Source: Prunus persica (taxonomy: Eukaryota; Streptophyta; Magnoliopsida; Rosales; Rosaceae). From it: 64,000 bases of DNA. The stretch spans positions 17,369,077 through 17,433,076 of the forward strand of contig NC_034012.1 in the NCBI RefSeq assembly GCF_000346465.2, given 5' to 3'. A program made the translations under genes and the position numbers. The notes beneath the pieces were generated by a model, which ran no database searches, was not told the origin of the DNA, and saw nothing but the letters and a program-made list of their open reading frames with translations. Shown piece after piece: positions 45,555-57,194 of the stretch; the first letter of the stretch is position 1, and each line of letters starts with the position of its first letter.

Positions 45555-45906
45555 TTAATAACTAAATTGATGGAATGGGGAAACGGGGGATGCAAAACTA
45601 AAGCAGATGGGGCATAATAACAAAATTTAAATAGTAAGGGTTAAAGTGAGATTTTCAGTAAAGCACAGAGGGCACATCGATAATTAAGCCTTTTAATAAG
45701 TTCCATGCTTAAGTTGCCAAACAATGAAAATATCAATTTCTCCTTAATCCTCAACTTGTAGCTAAATCCTCACTTATTTTCCTTCATCCAAACGAAAGAT
45801 CAAGGTTTTTGCATTTGCTTTGTATGGAAAAGGAATACCAAATTTCTAACAACATTGATCAACTTTGAAAATTACTACTACCATGCTTCAACTGCAATTG
45901 TCACTC

Positions 45907-48900
45907 CCTTTTTTTTTTTTTTTTTTTTGGGACCAAATAGATACTTCCATAGAAAGCCCAAAACAGGCAAACAACAAACACAACAGAAGTAGCTAACCAA
46001 AGGGGAAAGCAAAGAGGCTAACAACAACGAAAACTAAAACAACTAAAGGGAAACAGTAAAATACTGAATCTGCAGCCACCACGAAGCAAACATTAAGGGG
46101 GAGCAGGCAGGCCATCACGCAATAGGACAGAAACCAAGGAGGGTGGGGGAGTATTAACCCAATTGCAAAAGCACAACCTCCGTTTGGCTAGCTTGGCGGC
46201 AACATCAGCGACTCCGTTAGCTTCACGACGAAACCAATTCCAATCACATTGGGTGAAGAAAGCTTCCAAGCGATGAAACTCAGCAAGGAAAATATAAAAT
46301 CTCCAATAACCAGTTGCAAAACCATTCTTAACACACGAAAAAAGCTCAAAACAATCAGTTTCCACTACAACTTTTTGCAATCGCAAGAAGGAGGCAAAGG
46401 AAAAGCCCACTATCACAGCACGGGCTTCTCACTCCGCCGCAGACGAGAGATAACAGTATTGCGCAGTGGCACCAACGAGAGAGCCAGTATGATCCCGGAT
46501 AACCACCCATTGGGCCTCCCAAGCACCATCAATATTGATTTTGACAAAAGGGAGCGGTGGAGAGGACCAGTACAATCGAGTAGGAGCACCACTATTAATA
46601 AGAGGGGCACAAGTTGCCAAATCCTTGGCCCGAGAAAACTCCTCCAAACAGCTGATGGCTTGGGAGAGAACCAGTTGGGGAGAGGGCCTAAGATCCTTGA
46701 ATAACGCCTTACAACGAGCCTTCCAAATTTCCCAGGAGCAAAACATGAAAAGGGAGACTCCCCAATCTCTTTGATCCCCATCAACAAAGGTACTGCTCAG
46801 AAAACCAATTAACCAAGAGTCCAGGGTAGAAATAGAAGCCAAGTCAGGAGAGTACCCAAAGGGACAGTCGAACCAAACTGCCTTCATCCAAGGACAAAGT
46901 AGAAGCATGTGCTTCACCATTTCAGGGAAGAGATTGCATAAGTGACAAATAGGAGAGTGGGATAGTCTCCTCATAAAGAGGTTAGCGCCCGTGGGAATGG
47001 AGTTCGGCAAAGCTTGCCACATAAAATTTCGAATTTTAGGAGTGGTGCGAGCCCCCTATATAACCCTCCAAACTTCCTTATTCCTGAGATGAGAAGCAGA
47101 TGCTCTATCCCTAAAGATGGGAGAAGAGCCCTTGATGATATGATAATAACCAATTTTAACAGAGTAGTCGCCTGATTTCACCTCAGGCCACACCAAGCGG
47201 TCACAGGTGGATGGTGTGCCAATGGGAGTAGCACGAATTTTAGCAGCCTCACAAGATGGAATGAAAGGCTCAATATGGGAGATGTTCCAAGTCCTGTTGT
47301 CCACCTCGATGATATATGAAACTAGTAGAGGGGTGAAACGACTATTGGTAGGAATGGGGAAATCTTTCCAGAGCCGTAGCCAATTAACCAGCGATCTTTC
47401 CACACATCTACTGAACGCCCATTGCCAATTTGCCAGTGAGCACCATTCTCAATAATTTCACGACCAACTAAGAGACTCCCATGACGCATGATCACCCTTA
47501 ATTGCATCAAGGAAATTGCAATCAGGAAAATAGCGAGCTTACAAGATCCTAGCCCAGATAGCCACCAGGTTTCGCAAAATTCTCCAACATTCTTTGGTGA
47601 GTAAGGACCTATTGAAAGCATGTAAATCGCGAAAACCCATTCCTCCTACTGCTTTAGGCGTACAAAGCTTCTTCCATGAGTGCCAATGAATTTTGCCATG
47701 ATCCCCATCGTGACCCCACCAAAATCTCCCCAAATCAGAATTTATTGTATTACACAGGGTGGTTGGCAATAAGAAGCAAGACATGGGGAAAGCCGGGACA
47801 GCCGTAGCAACTGATTTGATAAGGACCTCCCTTCCCACTTGTGATAACATATTAAGTTTCCAACCCGCGATCTTTTGATTGATTCGGTCACGGACATCGG
47901 CCAAGGCATCAACCTTCGAGCGGCCCTAGAATGCAGGGAGGCCAAGATAAGGCCCCAAATCACAGGATTCAAGAATACCAAAGATGCTACCGTAGATGTT
48001 TCTAGTACCATTATCAATGTTGGGTGAAAAATATAGATTGGACTTGTGAAAATTCACCTCCTGGGCCGAAGCAAGATAATAGTCATCGAGAATAGCCTTG
48101 AGAGAAATTCAATTTGGAGGGGTAGCCTGCAGAAAAAACAGAGAGTCGTCCGTGAAGAAAAGATGGGATAAACCTGGGCAACCTCTGCTTAATTTGATAC
48201 CCCTGATCACACCAAAATCGAAAGAATTAATTATATTAAGAGATAAAACTTCAGAGACAAGCAGAAAAAGATAGGCCCTTGCCTCAAGCCCCTAGTGTGG
48301 TTAAAGTGATTGCCAAGGGAACCATTCAGCACCAGTGAAAAAGAGACAGTTTTTACACGTATCATGACTTGAGAAATCCAACAGTTGTCAAAACCAAATT
48401 GACAGAGAGTGGCCTCCAATAAGTCCCATTTCACATGGTCACGCCTTATTCATGTCTAGTTTCAACCCCAACTCAAAATACTTCCTTGATGACTTGAGGC
48501 GCAAATAATGGAAAGCCTTGTGGGCCAACAAGATATTGTCTTGTATCTGGCACCTGGGGATAAAGGCATTCTGATGCTGGCTAATCAGGTTTGAGAGGAG
48601 GAGCTTGAGACGGTTTGCCAGGAGTTTAGACAGAATCTTATAAGAGTTGTTGCACAAACTGATAGGTCTGAATTGGTTGACAGAGGTCGGGTTGGGAACC
48701 TTAGGGATGAGGACAATATGCGTGTGATTTAGGAGATCCAGTCTACAATTACCTGAGAAAAACTCAGATACCAAGTCATTAATAGAAGACTGAACAATCT
48801 CCTAGAAGCGATCATAAAAAAGGTCAGGGAAGCCATCAGGTCCAGTGCTTTCAAAGAACCAAGTTGCTTGACTACAATTCGGACTTCCTCCACAGAGAAA

Positions 48901-49337
48901 GGGTAAGTTAACCTTATATTTTGGGCTTCAGAAATACTACGATGAACATAGTTTAGAATATTCCCCTAGTTTCTAAGGCCCCGAGACTTAAACAGGTCAC
49001 CAAAAAAAGTACAAAACTCTTCCCTAAAAGCCTGGTCTCCATTGATGCAATTCCCCTTTGAATTCAGTAGAGTCTCAATTCTGTTATGTTGTCTGCGTTG
49101 AATGGTTGAGATATGGAAAAACTTCATCTTCGCGTATCCTGTAGTCAACCAGTTCAATCTAGAGCGTTGTTTCCAATAGCTTTCCTCCTGCTCCACAAGC
49201 CGGACAGCTCATTCCAAATGGCAGTTTCCTGGTGTAGATAATTATCCCCATGCTTACATGACTGTGAATATCCAAAGACTAATTCAAAGGTAGTGGAGCA
49301 GGGAGAAAAGGTAATCGCTTTCAAACCCTAAACCCTA
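45907..49337 (-). mobile_element. LINE (L1-type) retrotransposon, 5'-truncated and decayed
   Basis: The minus strand carries, in order from the right, the pre-RT segment (EQEESYWKQRSRLNWLTTGY, about 49190), RT (NPTSVNQFRPISLCNNSYKI; NRLKLLLSNLISQHQNAFIP; LKLDMNKA), a damaged catalytic motif FFTDDSLFF (family FADD) at about 48150, the maturase-like region (SKVDALADVRDRINQKIAGW), the zinc-knuckle region (SHSPICHLCNLFPEMVKHML) and RNase H (VVETDCFELF, NGVADVAAKLAKR). It ends in poly-A (poly-T on plus, 45909-45928). The endonuclease is missing. Stops and frame changes are many. AATTGTCACTC is present at both ends (45896-45906, 49338-49348), a likely 11-bp target duplication. Confidence 0.9.
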
Positions 49338-49348
49338 AATTGTCACTC

Positions 49349-50047
49349 GCTTTCACTTCGACATATATCCAAAGACTAACTTGAAGGCAGGTGCCTCGCA
49401 CCTACCTACCATATAGGTGAATTGAGGAGTAATTAGTATTCACCTATTTTATATTTGTTCCTGTGATAGTAGGGTAAAGTTTCTCATTGTCTTAAAAACC
49501 ATAGACTGGTCAACAAGTCAACTTTCTTTTGTATACGAGCGTGCCACTACTAGCAATGAAAATTCTAACAGACTTCTTAAAAATAAATAACTTGCGCCCT
49601 AAGTTATTGATTTCTAAACAAGTGATTTGTGAATTTGGGTGAGGAATATCTCCCAAGTAAGTTCTTTTCTTGCCTCAGACTGGTGAGGACTTCACAATTT
49701 TTCACAGTATAAAACTGGTAGTTCTAGCCAGAATAAATGATAAGAAAGTGGACTGTTTTTAGGCAGAACTGCCTTTTACAAACTCAGAAGGGAAAACCAA
49801 CTCTAAAAAAGAGAAAAGGGGGGCTGGACTTCCATTTCTACTTGGATAGATGCTTCTGATCCAGGCTGGACTGGGTATGCCTGTGCTGGATTGAACTATC
49901 AACACCTTCAATTGTCAAGTTTCAGCTTTAAATCGATACCGATGTTCGAGTTTGGCATAGCTTTAATCTATTTCAAGCCCTAGAAGGCTTTTTGAACTGG
50001 CAGAATTGGAACTTCTTCAATCTGGAAGAGGCAGAAGTGGCTGGACA
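49349..50047. other. Non-coding spacer
   Basis: No gene is seen. ATATCCAAAGACTAA occurs at about 49269 and 49367. The part from 49640 is less AT-rich and continues beyond the next MITE; it could be an old LTR or leader. Confidence 0.4.
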
Positions 50048-50358
50048 GGCTCGTTTGGGACTACTTCTTTAGGAAGTACTTCTCCTCATAAGCGCTTCTA
50101 ACAAAAGCACTTTTATTATAAAAATCTTGAATTTTCATAAAGAAATTAAAGTGCTTCGTGGAAAAGCACTTGGGAGTGCTTCTTGAAGAAGCACATAGCA
50201 AGCGCTTCTCCAGGAAGCACATAGCAAGTGCTTCTCCAGGAAGCACTTTAATGACCCAGAAGCGCTTCTAAACTTTTTTGCCAAACGCAGTCAGAAGCGA
50301 TTTTAGTTATCAGAAAGCGCTTTTGACCCTTCCAGAAGCACTCCCAAACAGGCTCTTA
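50048..50358. mobile_element. MITE with AGAAGCGCTT subterminal repeats, about 310 bp
   Basis: The left end GGCTCGTTTGGGACTACTTC and the reverse complement of the right end GAGCCTGTTTGGGAGTGCTT match. AAGYGCTTCT-type words recur at least eight times. A 26-bp unit (GAAGCACATAGCAAGYGCTT) is tandemly doubled at about 50189-50240. hAT-like in style; the target duplication is unclear. Confidence 0.65.
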
Positions 50359-52915
50359 ATGATTACTGAGCTGGAACTGCACTGTGGTACATGTTCTGCT
50401 TGATCAGGGCTCTCCATAAATTTGTTGAGGTTTTCATATTTGTAAAACCCAAACTCTGCTTGGTTTGGCTTTTATTGAACCGAATTTGTAACAAGAGAGA
50501 TCTCACTTTGAATGACTTATTTCTCTAAGTTTGAACTGAAGCTGGGGATTCTGGATTTGTAGTTGGCTTTTTTTGTGGCTCAATGAGCTCTTGGTTACTT
50601 CAGTGTTTTGAAGGTTTTTTTTGAGATCAAGTGATCATTTTGAGTTTTTGTTTTTGATTGATTTTTTTTTTGTTGTCCTTTGATCTGTTCACCTCCTCTT
50701 ATATTTATAGAAGATGCTGGAGTGGGTTTCTTTAATCTTAAAAATGGGTGCAAATTTTCTGAAAATCAAGATCTTTTTTTTCTTTTTTTAATATTAAAGA
50801 AAAGGGGAAGTTATCTATCTTGGCAGAGAAGAACCATCAATAATCAGTTTTCATGGAGGTCTTTTCCTTGCTTTTTCTGAAAGAAAAATCAACTCTTCTT
50901 TGTTCCTTATTGTTCTTTGTTTAGAGAGAAAGAACACAATCTGCCATGATGGTCAATTTGCTTTTCTTGTTTGAACAACTTTCTCTACTTATCTCTTGAA
51001 AACCTAGTCTGCTTATCTCTTGGAAAGATCACATATTCTCTGGTGCAGAATTATATAGAAATGGATTAAGATCTTTTTAGCTGCAGAGTCTCAGAGAAGT
51101 CTTTCTGTAATTCTGTCTTCATTAATTCCCAATCAACTTCTCCTGTGACTAGTTGAAATTGTTGACTTCTCAAAGTCAGACAGTCACGTGGGTTTCTCTG
51201 TGATCTAAGGCTGAGTGCATCATTTTTGCTCAAAGTGGTATTTTGACCCCCTTTTTCATCTTGGGTAGAGAGCTGGCAATTATGATAAAACTGTTTTGGG
51301 TTTCTTCAATTTTTGGGCCGTTCTCTATCTTCATTTAAGCCCAATTTTGAGTTTTGGGGCTGTGGGCTGAGCAATTCGTATGTACTGGGCTTCCTTCCAA
51401 TTTTTGGGTTTTGGTAAAAAATCTGACTTGGGTTTGGGCTTTTTGACTTTGGGCCCTCAATTTCAATTCTAGTCCAAGCTGCTTGGGTCCTGATTTTGCC
51501 TCGTCCTTTTGGGCCTCCAGCGTTGGACTAGGTGCGAAAATTGTTGGCCCAAACAATTATCTAAATTTGTTTTTTTCTAGAAAAGCAATATGATATTGTT
51601 TTAAGTAAAATAGTACAAAGCTAAGAGGTACTGGAACAAACAAAGATGATTAGGGAGCAAAGCTACAAAATAAGGGTTTGATCATCGGACTAATCAAGAA
51701 ACCTACCTTTTCTCCGTTGAAAGCGATTAGAATGTGTTAGTTAGTGTCTTGTGACTGCATTAAATGTTGCTGTCTCTAGGAGGCTAGGAAGCTGACTCTA
51801 GGAAGAGTTTGCAAAGCTCCGGGAGTTAAGAACCCAAAATAGGATTAATTGCACCAGCTGCACAAGATGCCCCCTACTACCGATTGTGCTCCCCCCTGCA
51901 ACCTATTGTAATTAATATAGAGCTTGATTAGCAAGCCTTCCCCTTGTGTAAATTATGCTGTGAGTAATTCATAGATGAATGAATAAATTGAAACCAGAAA
52001 AACCTGTCTTCTTATACTCTATTTGGCAGAATAACCCCAAACCCCCTATAGAACACCACCTCTACATGCCAAGTTCAAGGTCCGTAAAGCACAAACTAAA
52101 GATTACAAATATTCCTCAAATCAAGCATCGTGAATAATGTATAGAAGGGTTGAGTTGAGTTTTTGTGGTTCCTAATTCAAAATGACAACTTTTCCCCATC
52201 ACTTCAGTGTTAAATTCTGGTACCACTTTATCAGCTGAATAAAAACAAAATTTAAAACAATAGAATGACCAAATCCATTTTCATTTTCATGCAAAAAGAC
52301 GGGGAGAGGAAGAAGAAAAGGAAAAAAGAGTGCTTACCCGTTACTAGTATTATTGTTTACATAAAAAGAGATGAGCACGCGTTTTTACGTTTCTTTCCTT
52401 TCAGATACAGGTTACACAACCGACCAAAGTGATCTATGGAGGAAAAGAGACAAAAGATGTAGAGGGGATTTAAATAATAATCTTACCTCAACACATTGTG
52501 TTCTTCATTTTGACGGTTCAAGAGGAAGTTGCAGGACTTGCTCTACTAGCATGTGTTGAGAGAGAGGTTATGCATTAGTTGATTGTGACTGATTCCAAAC
52601 TTTTGGTCGACATGCTTCAATGGGGTGGTCAAGTTGCATGTGTTTTGGTTGGTGGTTTGGTTTATGACATTTAAATTTGGCTAGTAAAGTTGCATACCAT
52701 TTTCTTTTTCTTTTTGGAATACAAGTTACAAATGATGGTCTAAACTATAAAGGGAGAGAAGTTTCTCACACATGCACTACCAATATGTCATGGGGATTCG
52801 AACATGTGATCTAAAAGTTAATACAATTTTCTATTGGACTAAACCTTGTGAGCTATCGTTGCTTCTTTTGTAACTCGCAATAGAGATTATATTTTTATCG
52901 GGAGTTTTTAAGATA
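50359..52915. other. Long non-coding stretch
   Basis: No domain or gene is recognised. 51300-51560 has GGGCC/TTGGGC-type words on both strands. A stretch at about 51840-52060 (CCCCTGCAACCTATTGTAAT, ATGAATGAATAAATTGAAAC) looks like the 3' end of a copia LTR, but no partner LTR was found. Confidence 0.4.
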
Positions 52916-53692
52916 GGCTTATTATCACAAAACATCCCTAAGGTTTACGAAACTATTATTAGATTGCATCTTTAATGTTTTTTTGTATCACTCATGGTCC
53001 TCAAGGTTAGTATGTGCAATCACAAATGGTCCATGCCGTTAAGTTATGTCAAAAACTTCGTTAGTTTGCTGACGTGGCATACATATATATCACAAAACAT
53101 CCCTGAGGTTCACACACCTATCACAAATGGTCTCTACGAATTTTTTTTATTTTTTAATTTAAAATTCATTAAATTTTGGTTTTATTTTTAAAAATGAAAA
53201 AACCATTTATAGAAGCATTTTAATCTTGAGGACCATTTATGAACCCTAAACTCTTAGTTTTTTTCATTTTTAAATTTCATGAATTTTAAATTTTTTTTTA
53301 AAAACTCCATTAGTTTGTTGATGTAGCATATATATGGAGCCTACATCTATACAATAATATAGTGTCACATGTATTTAAAATATAATATATATTTTAAAAT
53401 AATTTTAAATTCATAAAATTTTAAAAAAAGAACACAAATTTTATGAATTTAAAATTTTAAAAATTTAAAATTTTCGTAAGGACCATTTGTGATAGGTGCG
53501 TGAACCTCATGGATGTTTTGTGATATACATATATGCCACGTCAGCAAACTAACGGAGTTTTTGATGGAACCTAATGGCATGGACCATTTGTGATCATACA
53601 TACTAACCTTGAGGACAACGAATGACAAAAAAAACATTAAGGATGCAATATAATAGTCTCATAAACCTTATGGACGTTTTGTGATACTAAGC
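52916..53692. mobile_element. MULE-type MITE, long TIRs, 777 bp
   Basis: The left arm from GGCTTATTATCACAAAACAT to about 53150 is inverted at about 53470-53692 (GCTTAGTATCACAAAACGTC on the minus strand). Arms are about 220 bp and include a second internal copy of TATCACAAAACATCCCTRAGG. TTTTAAGATA flanks both ends (52906-52915, 53693-53702). The middle is AT-rich. No ORF is seen. Confidence 0.82.
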
Positions 53693-53702
53693 TTTTAAGA
53701 TA

Positions 53703-55914
53703 TGTCAGTTTGACTATTCTTGTTTGTAATGTAAACTTATCTATTCGGCTTTAAAATTTCAACTCTTTCATTTGGTAAAGGAAAAATAGACAATCGAAAG
53801 CTTCAACTTCAGTGAATTAAGAAATTTATTGAAGGTGTGTTTGAAAGAATGAATTCAAATCAGATTTTGTAGATAAGAAAATTCCTCATCTATTTGAGAA
53901 TTTTTTGTTAGGCAAGTTTGATATTTAACCTCATTATTGAATTATATCATTTAAGCAAACTTGGAAGAAAAGAAAAAAAAACTACTTAAATTATAATAAA
54001 ATTATGTAAGGGCATTGCAAGAGAATTGTTGCACCTGTGTGGTTGGGCGACAGAGGCAAAGAGGTCTCGCCATTAAAATCATCTGAGGGCCATTGGACCG
54101 GAGTGTTATCGGCTTGGCCGGCAGTCATGCATCTCACTTGGGTCCAAAATCCAAGCTCGAAATTCGAAAGTCTCAAAACGACAGTGGGTCGGTTTATTTA
54201 TATACGTACGACTTCCAATGTCTGAGGAAATGGGTCCAAAGTCACATCGGTGCTTCCAGCTCATTTAAAATAGAAAATTGCAGCAGTAACAGTTTCCGTT
54301 TTCAGTTTTAAAACAAGATGAAAATTAGTTTTCTAAATAACCCTTATTTTTTTTAAAAAACTTGAAGGTGTTTTTAATTTTTAACTTTTTGTTTTTTTTT
54401 TCATCCCTTCTTATTCACCAATTTCACATCGCCACACATGCATTTTACTCTATTTACCAAAACTCGATATTTGGGACCTCCCGACTTGGATCCCGCTGCT
54501 CGACTCTTGCGTTCGAGTGAGGAGCTAGTTTGATCCTCGAGACCTCTATATAAAAAATTCACTAAAAATTCATACTAACTCCATAAAATTCACCAGAAAA
54601 TACGACGAACTCTTTATAACATGTTTTCATTCTATGACCATTTTTCCTTTTCCAATCTATCCATATGTAAATCATCTTTCCTGCTCACATTTAGGTTTGT
54701 ACGCATAAAACAAAGAATATGTATATAATGCTAAATTTGTTGGAAATATAGTTGTTCATCTGTTCAAAACAGATTCATTTGAAGGATATTCATTACAAAT
54801 CCGTTCAAAAGTAAAAAAAAAACTTGCATAACAGTATAAATAAAGATGTTAGGCATTTCTATGTTTTGCGAATAGATTTTTTATTGACTTTGAGGGGTAA
54901 CGTGAGATTGGATCATACTTTAAAAGTTTAGATGTTTTCCACTTTGCACCCTAGTTCAAATCCCCTCCCCGTAATTTAGATTAGTTTTAAGTAGATTATC
55001 GCTTGTATTTAAAAATAAAATAAAAAGCTTAGGTGTTATGGTTAATAAAAGATTAGGTGTTCAAGTAGCTGCAAACATTGATTTAAAAAAAAAAAAAAAG
55101 AGTAGCTGTAAACATGTTGGTGATATATAATTTTCTTTCTACTGTCCCTTCTAGAATAAAATTTAATTTAATTGTTATTATTATAAGATCTGGAGAGAAT
55201 TCCCATTATAATCGCTTTCTTATATTATTTTTTATTCAAAAAAACATATTGGTCATAATGTAGGAAAGTAGCTTCTGATTCTGCCACCGAAAATAACACC
55301 AAACCTTAACCGAGCCCACGTTGGATTTCTGTGTTAATTTCCCAACGACCCACCCAATTCAAGCTTTCGCACGCGAGGTAAGGGGCGTGTGTACACGCAC
55401 TGGTGATTAGAATCTCTTTTTTAATTGGGAGGCCGCTTCGCATTTTGTGTCGGGTCAAAATAAATGCCCTTTTTTCTTATAAAAAATAAATGCTCTTTCT
55501 TTTTATAAAAAAAAATATATATTCTCTTCTACAATTCATCTATCCGTGCCGTTTCTTGTATGCCTTTTTTATAAATAAAAAAAATCTGCTCAAAATTGGA
55601 AAAACTTTATTTTCTTTATTTTTACCCAAAAAGCATATCATTTTCTGTTCTAGAAAAGAAAAGAGGAAAGCATATATTAGTACATATATTATAATTTCAA
55701 CGGAATTAATAATATATGGTGTATGCAACGCACATAATAGTCTTTTTGTACTTATATGCCTACATGAATCAAAAGTGAACGGCTAATCTTGAAATAAAAA
55801 TGAAAAATATATTCAAATTAAATAATCAATTGTAAAAAAAAAATGAGTCTAATTGATATATTTTAAACACAGAGAATTTCAGAAATAAACATGCAATTAA
55901 ATGTGTAAATTTAA
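53703..55914. other. Non-coding spacer
   Basis: No gene is supported. 54030-54300 is more GC-rich with short overlapping open frames on both strands and no recognised domain. A TATTTATATACG word at about 54195 could be a TATA box of something lost. Poly-A/T runs occur at 54810 and 55083. Confidence 0.4.
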
Positions 55915-56398
55915 GCTCTGTTTGGTTCATGGAACGAATTTAAGGGAAAATTATTTCCCATGTCATATCCCAAGAGATGAGAAATGGAAGATTCATTTTT
56001 CACGTTTGGTAATGTTAGGAAAGTAACCGAAAGATATCACTTTATTTCCTTTTCCATGTTTGTTTTGAGTTGGAATGGAAAATAAAGTTTGTATAAATTT
56101 TCAATTATACCCATATTAAATCAAAATTAAAAAAAGAATGCATTTAATGATATGTTGTAATTTTAAATTGTTAATTGGGACAAAATGGTCATGACAAATG
56201 TTTATTTAAGATTGGCTCATTTTCTCAAACTTTCCCATGGGGAGGGAAAACAAAACTCAAGTTGGGAGGATGACTTCACTTTTTCCCCTATTTTTCTATG
56301 GGTCAGGCAACGATTTCTCACGCCTAAACTTACCAAACATGGTAAAGCAATTGATTTCTCATCCCTAAGTCTCATTTTCCATGAACCAAATGGGGACT
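55915..56398. mobile_element. Tourist-like MITE, about 484 bp
   Basis: The left GCTCTGTTTGGTTCATGGAA and the reverse complement of the right end GTCCCCATTTGGTTCATGGA match, with TAA next to both ends. No ORF is seen. Confidence 0.65.
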
Positions 56399-56401
56399 TA
56401 A

Positions 56402-57045
56402 TGCATATGACATGAGCAAAACCAATGCTAAATGTAAATATAAATTAGATTAGAAACACCTAAAAATTGGTCAAGGTTTATTTTGGCATTCTGTCCTTAA
56501 GACAATTTACGCCTCATTACAGTGCTCATGGTTGACTGGTGCTTGTCTCCCAAGATACAATGACCTAGTCCTTATGATTGTAGCACTCCAAATGCGCTAA
56601 GCCCCTAGTGAATCACAATTGTGTTGAATACTATATCATATGAAGACTCATACTCTCTACAATATGCAAGTGACTCATAAATGCTTTGAATGAATTGGAT
56701 TGCATTTCTTTAGTGAGATGTAGACCCTTTGAGCGAAATGCGGCAAAATGAAGAAAAATCCATGGACCGACCCATCGTCTCCACCCCGTAGGAATTACGA
56801 GATCACCCCAAGGACGCCTTCGGCATCCAGGGCTCACAGACCGACCACAGAACCCTGTTCAATAAGTGGACCACATTAGCTGTCCGCTTTCAGGTTGGGC
56901 AGTAAGGGTCGGAGAAGGGCAATTACTCATTCTTAAAACCAGCATTCTTAAAACCAAAGAATCAGGTGGAACTTTAGATGTGAAAGCAGTGGCGGATCCA
57001 GGAATTTTTTAGAGTATAAGAAATATTTAAAAGACTAAGATCATA
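56402..57045. other. Non-coding stretch with a GC-richer block
   Basis: 56500-56930 is compositionally distinct (GACCGACCCATCGTCTCC, CCAAGGACGCCTTCGGCATC) and may be part of an LTR element. It has no recognised domain. At 56990 a GGCGGATCCAGGAATTTTTT motif begins. Confidence 0.4.
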
Positions 57046-57194
57046 AAAAAAAAATTTAGACAATCAAATGCCCTTATAATTAATCAATATTATTATCTAT
57101 TCATAGAGAGGGGAAAAAAAAAAGATGAACAAGCTATGATTAGATAATAATATTGATTAATTATAAGGGCATTTGATTGTCTAAATTTTTTTTT
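57046..57194. repeat. Perfect 53-bp inverted repeat with 43-nt spacer
   Basis: The left arm 57046-57098 and right arm 57142-57194 are exact reverse complements over 53 bp by base-by-base reading. The spacer contains GATGAACAAGCTATGATT, which occurs again at 57236-57253. The transcript of either strand would form a long hairpin. Confidence 0.95.

Larger units (their letters stand above)
43443..45691. mobile_element. Long-TIR MULE-type element with 9-bp TSD, 2.25 kb, containing a nested element
   Basis: The inverted ends are about 95 bp: left GGTGTAATTATCAATGTGCC and onward against the reverse complement of the right end GGCTTAATTATCGATGTGCC. Shared inward words include GTGCTTTACYGAAAAT. The 9-bp TTTAATAAG flanks both sides (43434-43442, 45692-45700). 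The comparison with duplicated copy 1 confirms the empty site. No transposase is seen. Confidence 0.82.
43180..45850. repeat. Duplicated block, copy 2 (split by nested elements)
   Basis: The left half, 43180-43442, matches 42450-42700; the right half, 45692-45850, matches 42690-42850. The intervening 43443-45691 is a mobile element. Confidence 0.75.

Noticed and set aside
46249..46774. Plus-strand frames of 79-151 codons
   Set aside because: They are antisense to the RNase H and zinc-knuckle parts of the LINE.
54037..54311. Possible small gene in a GC-richer patch with overlapping frames on both strands
   Set aside because: No domain, no splice structure and similar-length frames on both strands; coding is not supported.
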